Part shown: positions 15,937 through 24,533 of the stretch, piece by piece
Position numbering within the stretch: position 1 is the stretch's first letter
Layout: every line of letters starts with the position of its first letter
Assembly: GCA_964396265.1 (NCBI GenBank)
Contig: CAYNEM010000007.1
Span: 73,179-137,178 of the forward strand
DNA length: 64,000 bases
DNA from: EA-27 sp964396265
Lineage (GTDB): Archaea > Thermoplasmatota > Thermoplasmata > RBG-16-68-12 > EA-27
Reading direction: 5' to 3'
Translations under genes and position numbers: made by a program
The notes under the pieces: model-generated
The model's database searches: none
Seen by the model: only the letters and a program-made list of their open reading frames with translations
Told to the model about the DNA's origin: nothing

Positions 15937-18384
15937 CTACGTCTTTGTGGCGACGGTCTCGACCTTGTCGAACTCCTTCCGAAGGAGGGTCATCTCCTCC
16001 GGGCCCAGCCCGGTGGGCGTGATCGGGACGAACATCGTCGCGTCGTGGACGCTCGCGAGGTCGTTCACCTTCTTGACGAACTTCAGGACTCGGTCGAATG
16101 AGTTCTCCACGACCAGATACTCGATGCCATCGAGCACGAGCGCTCCGCCCTTGTTGTTCTTGACGAAGTTGCTCAACGCCCTCATGATCTCGAAGTCGAG
16201 GCGCCTCGGATCGAGCGTCCTGGGGCCCGGACTGGTGTCCGACAGCCAGTAAAGCTCGACGCCGTCCGCCAGCTCGAACTCCCTCTTCAGCTTCTCGGGG
16301 AACGTCGTCGACATGACGAGGCCGGGCACGCCCGTCCTCACGACGGCCTTGAGCCAGTCGTACGCGAGGACCGGATCCTCGGTGATCACGAGGTAGTTGT
16401 ACCGTGTCGGGATCTCCTCGAGGACCATCCGGCAGTCCTCGCACCGGGTGACCTTGAGGAGGGTCCCCTCCTGGAGCAACTGGAGTTCCGAGCACCATGG
16501 ACACTTGATCGTGACCATCGCCTTGACAGGCTCGGGCACGACCTGGAGCTTCCGGCCGCAGTTCCCGCACGTTCCGAGCTCCTCGGCGTGCGGCTTGTGG
16601 TAGGTCTCCCCGCACGGGCACCGGTAGGCTTCTGTGACGTCCTCGATGTCCGCCCCGCAGGTCGCGCAGACCATGAGGAGCATCGGTTCCTCGGCGAAGG
16701 GAGGCGGGGGCGCTAAGCCCGCGGCGGGGTGCTCCCCGGGCTCGAGCTCCGGCTCGGGCGGGATCTGCTTCGCCCGTCGATCGTACCAGAACCACGTGAA
16801 TCCAGAGAGTCCGACCACGGACGTGATGCACATGACCCAATACGCGAGTCCGGAAACGAAGAGGCCCGCGCCGAGCATCGTGGGGAAGAAGTAGAACAGC
16901 GTCAGGAGCAGGACGGTGATCTTCCCGATCCAATGGACCCACTTGGTCTTCGCGACCCCGGCCCGCATCTTGACGGGGTGGTCGATACGGAACCGCTCGT
17001 AGAACTTCCCTTGGAGCATCCCGAGGAGCCACCAGGACACCGCGAGGATGACGAAGAGGATCTGGGGATTCTCCACGAAGTCGAACGAGGCGAACCGGGC
17101 GGAATCCCCCGGCGGATCGTCGGCGTTGTACCGCGCGTTGTAGAACATGACCTCCCCGACGGGTGTCCGGATCAGGTGCGCGCCGACGTCGGTTGTCCGG
17201 AAGTCCGAGAAGCTGAGGAAGCCGACGACGAGGTCGATGTGGCGGTGATCGACCAGGCCTTGGACGCGCGAAGGCGCGTCGACGCGGATGTTCCGGACGA
17301 AGTACCCGTAACCGCTCGTCGTCGCGTCACCGTTGGCGGTGAAGAGGAGTCGCACGTACGGCTGCTCCCCGATCCAAGGAGACAAGTCGAACCTCGAGGA
17401 GCCGAGGACGGTCGTAGGGAATGTGTCGACCGGCGCGTCCAGATCCCCGACAGCCGTCACGTTCTGCCACACAATCCGGTCCGGGCTTACCTGCACCAGG
17501 AGGACGTCGTTAGCCGCCGCGCCACCGGTGTGGTCGAAGGTGAGGTTGGCGTTCGACGCGAACTGGAGGTCCAGCCGCGTGAGCTGGAAGGCGTCTGCGG
17601 AGAAGCCTGTCTCGTTCCTCGCGCTGGGTTCGTACGCCCCCTGGTCGACCCACGGGACCGCGCTGCGGTTTCCGTGCCACAGGAATTGGCCTGGCGGAAA
17701 CTGCGAGGGCGGGGGCACGCGCCACCACCCGCCGAGAGCCGGGAAGGGGAACCAGGGCGACGGACAACCCTGGAGGCTCGTGTCGTCGAACGCATCAAAG
17801 GTGAAAACATTGTGGACCGCGTTCGCGAGCGTGATGTTCATCTGGTCGAAGGGCCGGCCAAGGGAACGGGTGTTCGCGTTGAAGATGAAGCGGATCTCGA
17901 TGCTCTGGCTCGATGTGTTGGTCGTTCCGACGAGCCCGGAGCTGCTCGCTTCCGCTGGCAGGTCCTGCTCCGCGCGGTCCGCGCGCGTGATCCGCACGAA
18001 CCGGAACTCCGTGCCGAGCACTGGTCGGAGGACACCCTCGAGCTCGTTCTCGAGGTGCGCGAGGTATGAGGTGACCTCGGCGGACTCGAGCACGCCGTTG
18101 GCCACGCTGGTGGTGGTCGCTCCTGTGACCTGGCACTCGAAAGCGAATCCGCGCGGCCAGTTCATCCTCTCATCGTACATCCTCAGGATCTTGAGGCGGA
18201 GTTCCGCTGCCTGCTCGCCCGTCAGCAGCCACGTGATGCGACCGCCGCCGGAAACATCCCCGAGGCTGAGGAGTTCGAGGTCCGAGCTCACGATGACCTC
18301 TCCCGTCTGCGCCCTCACCTGGTAGATGGAAAGCAGGGAGAATGTGAGGACGATGAGGACGCCGAGCCGTGACGCCGTGCCCAT
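15937..18384 (-). CDS. Membrane sensor-like protein: ectodomain, membrane helices, zinc ribbons and DUF835
   Basis: An 815 aa protein. An N-terminal signal/anchor (ASRLGVLIVLTFSLLSIYQV) leads a ~430 residue beta-rich ectodomain with F5/8- or CBM-like segments (SRFDLSPWIGEQPYVRLLFT). About three membrane helices follow near residues 440-540. The cytoplasmic part has a four-CxxC zinc-binding region (CATC, CPCG, CGNC, CPWC, CEDC) and a DUF835 domain at about 660-815. The last two units closely match the 249 aa protein at 6772-7521. The architecture, a large outside domain joined to DUF835 inside, suggests a transmembrane sensor. It is monocistronic, with a TATA box about 30 nt upstream. Confidence 0.8.
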   Translation of the reverse strand: MGTASRLGVLIVLTFSLLSIYQVRAQTGEVIVSSDLELLSLGDVSGGGRITWLLTGEQAAELRLKILRMYDERMNWPRGFAFECQVTGATTTSVANGVLESAEVTSYLAHLENELEGVLRPVLGTEFRFVRITRADRAEQDLPAEASSSGLVGTTNTSSQSIEIRFIFNANTRSLGRPFDQMNITLANAVHNVFTFDAFDDTSLQGCPSPWFPFPALGGWWRVPPPSQFPPGQFLWHGNRSAVPWVDQGAYEPSARNETGFSADAFQLTRLDLQFASNANLTFDHTGGAAANDVLLVQVSPDRIVWQNVTAVGDLDAPVDTFPTTVLGSSRFDLSPWIGEQPYVRLLFTANGDATTSGYGYFVRNIRVDAPSRVQGLVDHRHIDLVVGFLSFSDFRTTDVGAHLIRTPVGEVMFYNARYNADDPPGDSARFASFDFVENPQILFVILAVSWWLLGMLQGKFYERFRIDHPVKMRAGVAKTKWVHWIGKITVLLLTLFYFFPTMLGAGLFVSGLAYWVMCITSVVGLSGFTWFWYDRRAKQIPPEPELEPGEHPAAGLAPPPPFAEEPMLLMVCATCGADIEDVTEAYRCPCGETYHKPHAEELGTCGNCGRKLQVVPEPVKAMVTIKCPWCSELQLLQEGTLLKVTRCEDCRMVLEEIPTRYNYLVITEDPVLAYDWLKAVVRTGVPGLVMSTTFPEKLKREFELADGVELYWLSDTSPGPRTLDPRRLDFEIMRALSNFVKNNKGGALVLDGIEYLVVENSFDRVLKFVKKVNDLASVHDATMFVPITPTGLGPEEMTLLRKEFDKVETVATKT

Positions 18385-18410
18385 GGAGTCCCGCGAGTAT
18401 CCGGGCCGCC

Positions 18411-18420
18411 CCTAAATAGA
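18411..18420 (-). promoter_or_regulatory. TATA element of the large DUF835 gene
   Basis: On the minus strand TCTATTTAGG lies about 31 nt upstream of the ATG at 18384, the expected distance for an archaeal promoter with a very short leader. Confidence 0.5.
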
Positions 18421-18510
18421 CTTGCCGGAGAGTTCCCGACGCGGCGAGTCACAGGCGGCGCGCGGCCTCCAAGGAACGAGCATCAAGCTTCCCACGGTGG
18501 TCGCGCCGAC

Positions 18511-18520
18511 AAAGGTTTAT
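18511..18520 (+). promoter_or_regulatory. TATA element of the trmB-like gene
   Basis: AAAGGTTTAT lies 26-30 nt upstream of the ATG at 18546, with no Shine-Dalgarno sequence between, so the mRNA is probably leaderless. Confidence 0.55.
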
Positions 18521-18545
18521 CCCGGCACGCCGAAATCCCTTGGCG

Positions 18546-19298
18546 ATGCTCCCGGAGCAGCTTTCGAAGATCCTCGAATCGGGAGTCGACCTCGATCAGG
18601 AGTACGACAAGGTCTCCCGCACCCTGGAGTCCATCGGCCTTTCGAGCTACGAGGCGCGCGGCTACGTGGCCCTGGTCGCACACGGCTTCGGGAGCGCGGA
18701 GGCAATCGCGGAAACCGCCAGGATCCCGAGGACAAGTGCGTACAAGGTCCTCCAGTCCTTGTGTCACAAGGGGTTTGCGATCTCCACGAAGGGGCGCCCC
18801 ACGATCTTCAAGCCGGAGAGCCCGGGGAAGATCAAGGCGAAGGTGACGGAGCACATCTCGGAGACGTTCGACAAGCTCGAGATGCTCCACGAAATCCTCC
18901 GGGACAAAGGCGAACCGCAGCTCGTTTATACGATCGCGGGCAAAGGCCGCGTCCTCGAAAAGGTGGGCGAGCTCCTCGACACGTGCCAGGACACGTGTAT
19001 CATCGCAACGCCGACGATGCACGAGATCCGCGAGGCCCTCGCGAAGAAGATGGAGAACGCGGTCGACCGCGGGATCCGGCTCACGATCATCACGGAGCCG
19101 TTGCAGAAAGTCCCGGGCGGCGCTCAGGTGTTCTGGAAGAAAGGGCTCCTCGCGACGACGATTATCTCGGACGCGGAGAAGGCGCTCCTCGCTTCCCCGG
19201 ACCTGCAGGCGTCCGGCTACACGGACAACGCGAACCTTGCGAAATACCTCGAGAGCTTCCTCCAGATCCTCATGGAGCAGACGCCGCCGAAGGCGTGA
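18546..19298 (+). CDS. TrmB family transcriptional regulator
   Basis: A 250 aa regulator. The winged helix occupies about residues 22-90: LESIGLSSYEARGYVALVAHG, then AEAIAETARIPRTSAYKVLQSL as the helix-turn-helix, then GFAISTKGRPTIFKP as the wing. A coiled-coil linker follows and then a phospholipase-D-like ligand-binding domain (CIIATPTMHEIREAL; RGIRLTIITEP) typical of TrmB proteins. It lacks the long sugar-binding C-terminus of classical TrmB. TATA spacing supports the ATG at 18546. The next gene, a geranylgeranyl reductase, has its own promoter, so the target is unknown. Confidence 0.88.
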   Translation: MLPEQLSKILESGVDLDQEYDKVSRTLESIGLSSYEARGYVALVAHGFGSAEAIAETARIPRTSAYKVLQSLCHKGFAISTKGRPTIFKPESPGKIKAKVTEHISETFDKLEMLHEILRDKGEPQLVYTIAGKGRVLEKVGELLDTCQDTCIIATPTMHEIREALAKKMENAVDRGIRLTIITEPLQKVPGGAQVFWKKGLLATTIISDAEKALLASPDLQASGYTDNANLAKYLESFLQILMEQTPPKA

Positions 19299-19320
19299 CA
19301 GACGAGGAACGTGACCCAAC

Positions 19321-19330
19321 CGTTTATAGA
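19321..19330 (+). promoter_or_regulatory. TATA element of geranylgeranyl reductase 1
   Basis: CGTTTATAGA is centred about 26 nt before the GTG at 19352. No ribosome-binding sequence precedes the GTG, consistent with a leaderless transcript. Confidence 0.55.
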
Positions 19331-19351
19331 GCGGCGAGGTTTCGCGGCAGC

Positions 19352-20545
19352 GTGGACTACGACGCCCTGGTGATCGGGGCGGGTCCCGTCGGGGGCTTCG
19401 TGGCGGGGGCCATCGCGAGCCAGGGATACCGGGTGGGCCTCGTCGAGGAGCACCGTGAGGTCGGGGAGCCCGTGCAGTGCGGGGGCTTGATCACGCCCCG
19501 CGTGTTCGATCTCGTCCCGGGGCGCGATACGATAGTCAACGATGTCCGCGGCGCGGAGATCTTCTCCCCGAAGGGTCGGAGGATCCGCATCGACGCACAC
19601 CGGACGGAGGCCGTGGTCGTGGACCGCGCGAAGTTCGACCGGTCTGTCGTGCGACACGCGATCAAGAACGGCGCGAAGACCTTGCTCGGGACGAAGGCCC
19701 TCGCCGGACGCTACGCGGACGGGGGTGTCGAGGTCGTCGTCGATAGGGACGGCCGGCACGAGAGCCTCACCGCCAAGATCCTGATCGGCGCCGACGGCGT
19801 CCAATCCGTCGTGGCGAAATGGTTCGGCATCCTGAGGCCGAAATACGTTCTGCCGGGATTCGAGTGCGAGATGACGGGCGTCGAGGGAGACCCTGCGTTC
19901 GTGAAGCTCTTCGTCGGCAGCGAGGTCGCGCCCGGATTCTTCGGTTGGATCATCCCCGCGGGCGATGGTCGCGGTCGCGTGGGCCTCTGCCTCAAGGAGG
20001 GGAATGCGTATGCGTACTATCAGAAGCTCATCCGGGACGGCCCGGCGAAACCCTTCGTGAAGGACGCCCAGCCCCTCCTGTACATCGCCGGCGGAATTCC
20101 CGTCGGGTTCCCGCGGCGAACGTTCGCGGACCACGTCATGATCGTCGGCGACGCCGCCTGCCAGGTGAAGGGCACCAGCGGCGGTGGGATCTACTCCGGG
20201 TTGCGATGCGCGGCGCTCTGTGCCGCGACCGCGGTCGAGGCCCTGCAGAAGGACGATTTCACGGCCAAGCAGATGAGGAAGTACCACAAGGCATGGATCC
20301 GTTCGGTCGGCAAGGAGCTCCGGAAGGATCTCGCGATCCTCGAGTCGTACATGTCTCTGACGGACCGTCAGCTCGAGGATGTCTTCGATCTGTTCGACAG
20401 CCCCGAGATGATCAACCTGATCGAGACTTACGGGGACATTGACTTCCCGTCGAAACTGGGTTGGCGGTTGCTCCGCGAGGAACCGCGCCTCCTGAAGTAT
20501 GCGGGCAAGGCCCTCCGACCGATGCTCCCGAGGTTCGGCGGCTAG
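19352..20545 (+). CDS. Geranylgeranyl reductase family flavoprotein 1
   Basis: A 397 aa FAD-dependent reductase of the family that saturates the isoprenoid chains of archaeal lipids (digeranylgeranylglycerophospholipid reductase). The Rossmann motif ALVIGAGPVGGFVAGAIA is at residues 5-22, the VGEPVQCGGLI motif near 40, ILIGADGVQS near 145, and the second FAD motif IVGDAACQVKGTSGGGIYSG near 265. The CGG..GDAA set is diagnostic. The GTG start at 19352 is supported by the TATA element 26 nt upstream. The stop overlaps the convergent beta-CASP nuclease by 4 nt. A second paralogue lies at 21786-22865. Confidence 0.9.
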   Translation: MDYDALVIGAGPVGGFVAGAIASQGYRVGLVEEHREVGEPVQCGGLITPRVFDLVPGRDTIVNDVRGAEIFSPKGRRIRIDAHRTEAVVVDRAKFDRSVVRHAIKNGAKTLLGTKALAGRYADGGVEVVVDRDGRHESLTAKILIGADGVQSVVAKWFGILRPKYVLPGFECEMTGVEGDPAFVKLFVGSEVAPGFFGWIIPAGDGRGRVGLCLKEGNAYAYYQKLIRDGPAKPFVKDAQPLLYIAGGIPVGFPRRTFADHVMIVGDAACQVKGTSGGGIYSGLRCAALCAATAVEALQKDDFTAKQMRKYHKAWIRSVGKELRKDLAILESYMSLTDRQLEDVFDLFDSPEMINLIETYGDIDFPSKLGWRLLREEPRLLKYAGKALRPMLPRFGG

Positions 20546-21765
20546 ATCGAATACCACTGCCCCTCGACGGGGAGCAGCACCTCGCGCCCCGGGAGGGAGT
20601 CCGCGAGCGCCTGCCGGTTGTCCCCGTGCATGAGCACGACGCGGGCAGGGTCGCACGCTTCGATGAATTTCACGAGGTCGTCGTGGCCCGCGTGCGCGGA
20701 GAAGTCGAACTTCTTCAGCTGGAACCGTGGCGTCACGAGCTCCCCCTCGAGTTCCAGGACACCCTCGTCGAGCAGGCGGCGCCCGTTCGTCCCCGGGACC
20801 TGGAAACCCGTGAGGCAGCACGCGCTCTTCGGGTCGTCCCGGATCGCGCCGAGGTATCGCTGCACGGGGCCGCCGTCGAGCATCCCGCTCGTGCACACGA
20901 TGACCTCCCCCCCGAGCGCCCTCTCACGGCCGCGTGAGGAGTGGACGACGCGCGTCCGGTTCATCGCCTGCCGGAGTTTGCTCGTCGATCGAACGTACCC
21001 GTGGTGCTCGACATAGATCGAGTTGACCTCCTTCCCCATGCCGTCGAGGAACACGTCGAGCTTCTCGCGTGCCAGGGTCATGAGCACCTCCTGTGTACGC
21101 CCGACGGCGAACGAGGGCACGACGGCGATGCCCCCGTTGCGCACGATGTTCTTCACGAACGCGAGGAACTCGTACTCCGCCTTCAACCGGTCCGGATGGT
21201 TCCGGCCCGCGTACGTGGACTCGATGACGAGGGTGTCGCACTTCACGGGCTTCGCGCCAAGCACGAGATTCGTGTCGGCCGTGTGCAGGTCGCCAGTGAA
21301 CACGACGGTCTCCCGCCCTTTCAGCTCGAACATCGTGGCGCCCGGGATGTGGCCCGCGCTGTGAAGGGAGATCTCCATCCCGTTGATCTCCACGGACTCG
21401 TTGAAGTCTATCGCCTGATAGAACCGCGAGCACTCGCGCACGTCCTGCTCGGAGAACGGGGTCGAGAACCCCTCGATCCTCGCAATCTTGATGCTGTCCT
21501 CGAGCATCAGGTCTGCGACGTCGAACGTCGGCGGCGAGGCGTAGATGTCGACCGCGTGACGCCCCGTCAGCCAGGGGATCATCCCGGAGTGGTCGAGATG
21601 GGAGTGGGAGATGAACGCCGCGTCCAGGGGCGGCGCCTCCATCGGGTATTGCGGCGGCTTGCCGGGCAGCATGCCGTAGTCGAAGAGGAGGGTCGCGGGA
21701 CCCTCCTTCAGGACCATGCCGAGGCGCCCGACATGAGTCGCTCCGCCGAGGAATTGGATGTCCAC
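20542..21765 (-). CDS. Beta-CASP metallo-beta-lactamase ribonuclease (aCPSF2-like)
   Basis: A 407 aa nuclease with all metallo-beta-lactamase and beta-CASP motifs: HSHLDHSG (motif 2), SAGHIPGA (3), GDLHTADTN (4), ESTYAG (A), SAHAGHDDL (B) and LMHGDN (C). There is no N-terminal KH domain, so it fits the short aCPSF2 group rather than the ~630 aa aCPSF1. Such enzymes cleave or trim RNA. GTG 21765 gives VDIQFLGGATHVGR, matching the conserved first strand. The longer frame upstream overlaps the next gene and is not conserved. Confidence 0.92.
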   Translation of the reverse strand: MDIQFLGGATHVGRLGMVLKEGPATLLFDYGMLPGKPPQYPMEAPPLDAAFISHSHLDHSGMIPWLTGRHAVDIYASPPTFDVADLMLEDSIKIARIEGFSTPFSEQDVRECSRFYQAIDFNESVEINGMEISLHSAGHIPGATMFELKGRETVVFTGDLHTADTNLVLGAKPVKCDTLVIESTYAGRNHPDRLKAEYEFLAFVKNIVRNGGIAVVPSFAVGRTQEVLMTLAREKLDVFLDGMGKEVNSIYVEHHGYVRSTSKLRQAMNRTRVVHSSRGRERALGGEVIVCTSGMLDGGPVQRYLGAIRDDPKSACCLTGFQVPGTNGRRLLDEGVLELEGELVTPRFQLKKFDFSAHAGHDDLVKFIEACDPARVVLMHGDNRQALADSLPGREVLLPVEGQWYSI

Positions 21766-21785
21766 GGCGGTCGATGCCTCCCGCG

Positions 21786-22865
21786 CTATAAGGCCTTCGC
21801 GACGCCGCCGAGGAAGAGCGGCTGACACCGGATCGCACGGGCCATGCGTCCTTGCCCGAGCAGACGCATTGCGACGTTGAGGTTGCGGTCGTTGCGGAAG
21901 AAGAGGTCCGCGAGCCGTTTGATCCTTGCCCCGCGCGCGAGCGGGGCGGCCACGGCGGACCGCCACCTTCGCTCGTACGCCTCCAGTGGCACACCCCCCT
22001 GCACGTGGTCGGCGGCGGCAAGTCCGGCGATTCGTCCGCAGATCATGGAGACGTTGATCCCGCCGCCGTTCGTCGCCATGACGTGGCCCGCCGCGTCCCC
22101 GACGAGGATCACGGGCCGGCGCACCGTCCGTTCGATCGGTCCGAGCACGGGCACGTGGCCCCCGGTCCCCTTCTTCACGGGATAGCCCTGGCGGCGGAGG
22201 AACGCCTCGAACAGGCGATTCAGATTCCCGTCAAAGTGCTGCCACGCGCCCAGGCCGACGTTCGCCTCGCCGTCCTTCGGGATGACCCACGCGTAGCCGC
22301 CCGGGGCGAGCGTCCCGAACCACAGGTCCGTGACGGACGTGAAGTCGCCCTCGACGTTGCAGCTCATCGCGGGGCCCGTGACCGGGTGCGGGAGACCCAC
22401 GCTGGTCGCGACGCGGGAGCCCGGGCCGTCCGCCCCGACGATGACTTTGGCGGCGAACGTCCCGCGGTCCGTGACGACCTCGTTCCCTTGGACCTTGAGG
22501 CACGTCGTCTGGGTGCGGAGCTCCGCGCCCTCCGCGACGGCTTCGTCCGCGATCCCCTGGTCCATCAGATCCCGACGGACGGTGAAGCCCTCGAAGGGGA
22601 CGTCCCAGTGGCGGCCCGCGGGGCTCCAGAGTCGGAGGATGTCCGTGTCGCGCTCGTGGACCCGGTTCGGCGCCGTCATCAGGTCCTCGAGGTCGGTGAC
22701 CGTCGGAAAGATCGCGCGCACCTCCTGGTCGGCTGCGACGTATTCCCCGCATTGCACGGGGACGCCGACAACCTTACGGCGGTCAAGGAGGAGCACGTCC
22801 AGCCCGCGCCGGGCCGCGTATCGCGCGGCCGTGCTTCCCGCCGGCCCCGCGCCGACGACGATCAC
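21786..22865 (-). CDS. Geranylgeranyl reductase family flavoprotein 2
   Basis: A 359 aa paralogue of the reductase at 19352-20545. Motifs are IVVGAGPAGSTAARYAARRG at the N-terminus, VGVPVQCGEYV, VIVGADGPGSRVA, and ILVGDAAGHVMATNGGGINV. In place of the CGG triad it has CGE. The GTG at 22865 starts directly in the first beta strand; relatives usually carry 3-5 residues more (YDVIVVG). In frame upstream are HDV and a CTG, so the true start may be slightly longer. It lies 138 nt downstream of GGPP synthase on the same strand, which suits a lipid-saturation role. The substrate is not proven. Confidence 0.88.
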   Translation of the reverse strand: MIVVGAGPAGSTAARYAARRGLDVLLLDRRKVVGVPVQCGEYVAADQEVRAIFPTVTDLEDLMTAPNRVHERDTDILRLWSPAGRHWDVPFEGFTVRRDLMDQGIADEAVAEGAELRTQTTCLKVQGNEVVTDRGTFAAKVIVGADGPGSRVATSVGLPHPVTGPAMSCNVEGDFTSVTDLWFGTLAPGGYAWVIPKDGEANVGLGAWQHFDGNLNRLFEAFLRRQGYPVKKGTGGHVPVLGPIERTVRRPVILVGDAAGHVMATNGGGINVSMICGRIAGLAAADHVQGGVPLEAYERRWRSAVAAPLARGARIKRLADLFFRNDRNLNVAMRLLGQGRMARAIRCQPLFLGGVAKAL

Positions 22866-23003
22866 GTCGTGCGCGCCCGCACCCCCCAGAGGTGAAACGA
22901 GGAGCGCATGGACAGGTACTCAACCCTCGCGTCCTCGAAACCCGACTCTTGCAAGTTCGCGACGTACGAGCCCGCGGGCCCAGTCCCCTCGGGTCGCATC
23001 GCG
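22866..23003 (-). other. Non-coding spacer between GGPP synthase and reductase 2
   Basis: This 138-nt stretch has no supported gene on either strand. Short frames exist in all phases because of the GC content. I see no TATA box on the minus strand and no tRNA. It may be a 5' leader of the reductase on a shared transcript. Confidence 0.4.
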
Positions 23004-23978
23004 TCACGCGTTCCGGTGCACGACAAACTCGACGAGCCGGGCGAGCGCGTCCTTGCCGGGCCCCTGACGGACGGCGTCGAGCGCCGCCGTAGCGAGGGAC
23101 CCGAAACGGTCCGCGTCTATGCGGGCGCGTTCTACGGCCCCCGAATTCCGAATCAGGGCGAGGCCCCGCACGACATCCGCCTCCGTCCGTGTCCGTTGCC
23201 CGAGAAGCTCGGAGAGGTTCGCATGCAGGTCGCTCCCGTCGTTCAGCGCGTGGAGCATGAGGAGGGTCATGTTTCCCTCCTTCAGATCCGTCCCCACCGG
23301 TTTCCCGAGGATCTGGGGGTCGCCCACGACGTCGAGGATGTCGTCCACGATCTGGAAAGCGATTCCGAGGTTCGTGCCGTAGTCCGTGAGGGCCTCGATC
23401 TCCTTCGGGGTGCCGCCGCCGAGCATCGCCCCGAGATGCGCTCCCGCGCTGATCGCCATCGCCGTCTTCCGTCGGATGATATCGAGATATTGGTCGCGCG
23501 TCGTGGACAGGTCCCCGGCGTGCCTCTTCTGGACGATCTCCGCCTCCGCGATTCCCGTACAGACCGCGGCGGTGAGGTCCACGACCTCCGGCTCGAAGTG
23601 CCCGCCGATCGCGAACGCTTTCACGAAGAGGAAGTCCCCGGCCACGAGGGCGTTCTGGAGGCCGTACTTGCGGTATGCGGCCTCGCGCCCGCGACGGAAC
23701 CCACCGTCGTCGTTGATGTCGTCGTGTACGAGAGTCGCGCTGTGGATGAGTTCCAGGGCCGCGGCGATCTCGACGATGCGCCCGAGGTTCTTTCCGCCGA
23801 CAGCCTTGTTCGCGAGCACCGCGACGAGGGGCCTGATTCTCTTCCCGCCAGCCTGGATCACGTACCGTGCAATGTCCGTGAGGATGGGTTCCTGGCTCCG
23901 GATGGACTGCTGAATCCGGTTCTCGACGAGCGCGAGTTCCTCTTCGACCCCAAAATCGAGTGCGCTCGTCATGGGCAT
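23004..23978 (-). CDS. idsA: Geranylgeranyl (polyprenyl) diphosphate synthase
   Basis: A 324 aa trans-prenyltransferase. The first Asp-rich motif is LVHDDINDDGGFRRG near residues 90-104 and the second is FQIVDDILDVVGD near 215-227. GGKRIRPLV near 48-56 binds IPP. Residues before the first DDxxD are small to medium (LELIHSAT), compatible with C20 or slightly longer products, but chain length cannot be fixed by eye. It supplies GGPP for archaeal ether lipids and is followed by a geranylgeranyl reductase. A TATA box 20-28 nt upstream puts the start at or near the ATG at 23978 (ATG 23972 is the alternative). Confidence 0.95.
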   Translation of the reverse strand: MPMTSALDFGVEEELALVENRIQQSIRSQEPILTDIARYVIQAGGKRIRPLVAVLANKAVGGKNLGRIVEIAAALELIHSATLVHDDINDDGGFRRGREAAYRKYGLQNALVAGDFLFVKAFAIGGHFEPEVVDLTAAVCTGIAEAEIVQKRHAGDLSTTRDQYLDIIRRKTAMAISAGAHLGAMLGGGTPKEIEALTDYGTNLGIAFQIVDDILDVVGDPQILGKPVGTDLKEGNMTLLMLHALNDGSDLHANLSELLGQRTRTEADVVRGLALIRNSGAVERARIDADRFGSLATAALDAVRQGPGKDALARLVEFVVHRNA

Positions 23979-23997
23979 TTGGGACTTATGAGTGGGG

Positions 23998-24006
23998 CTT
24001 ATATAA
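23998..24006 (-). promoter_or_regulatory. TATA element of GGPP synthase
   Basis: The minus strand reads TTATATAAG, an almost consensus archaeal TATA box, about 24 nt from the ATG at 23978. There is no Shine-Dalgarno site, so the mRNA is probably leaderless. Confidence 0.7.
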
Positions 24007-24140
24007 CGGTTTGTTACGGACGATACTTTCCAAGCGGGATTCCTCCCTTACGCGACCCCCCATCGCCCGTAACGACCGACCGCGCGATTCGAGCGGATCG
24101 CGGACCAAGGTCTAAATGCAGGCCTGCCGTAGGTCCTCGC

Positions 24141-24533
24141 GTGGACGACGAGCTCGAGGCGATCCGGGCACGAAAGCGCACGGAGCTCGAAGTCGAGGCA
24201 ACCGCATCCGCGGCGGTCGCTCCGATGACCCTGACGGATGCGAACTTCTGGGACGTCGTCAAGGGGAATCGCGTCGTCCTCGTCGACTTCTGGGCCGACT
24301 GGTGCGGACCGTGCCACCGCCTCGCGCCGACCGTCGAGGCGATCGCGAGGGACTATGCGGGACGTCTGACGGTGGGCAAGTTGAACACGGACGAGAACCG
24401 GCGAACGGCGGAGGGTTTTGGCATCCGTTCAATCCCCACCCTCCTCGTGTTCAAGGAAGGCAAGCTCGTCGACACGGTCATCGGGGCGGTCCCCCGCCCG
24501 ATCCTCGAGCAGACGCTTCAGCGCTGGCTCTGA
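24141..24533 (+). CDS. Thioredoxin with PDCD5-like N-terminal helix
   Basis: A 130 aa thioredoxin. The fold core begins near residue 28: LTDANFWDVVKGNRVVLVDF, the active site WADWCGPCHRLAP (CGPC), then the cis-Pro region IRSIPTLLVFKEGK and the glycine pair GAVPR. The first ~25 residues (DDELEAIRARKRTELEVEA) are an extra charged helix that resembles the N-terminus of the PDCD5 protein in this window. GTG 24141 is chosen because of the TATA-like CTAAATG 25-30 nt upstream; the much longer frame upstream is antisense to other genes. It converges with mrp, overlapping by 16 nt. Confidence 0.92.
   Translation: MDDELEAIRARKRTELEVEATASAAVAPMTLTDANFWDVVKGNRVVLVDFWADWCGPCHRLAPTVEAIARDYAGRLTVGKLNTDENRRTAEGFGIRSIPTLLVFKEGKLVDTVIGAVPRPILEQTLQRWL

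Noticed and set aside
22783..23007. Small minus-strand gene in the spacer after GGPP synthase
   Set aside because: Arg/Pro-rich translation without domain, no ribosome-binding site, and it overlaps the reductase start.
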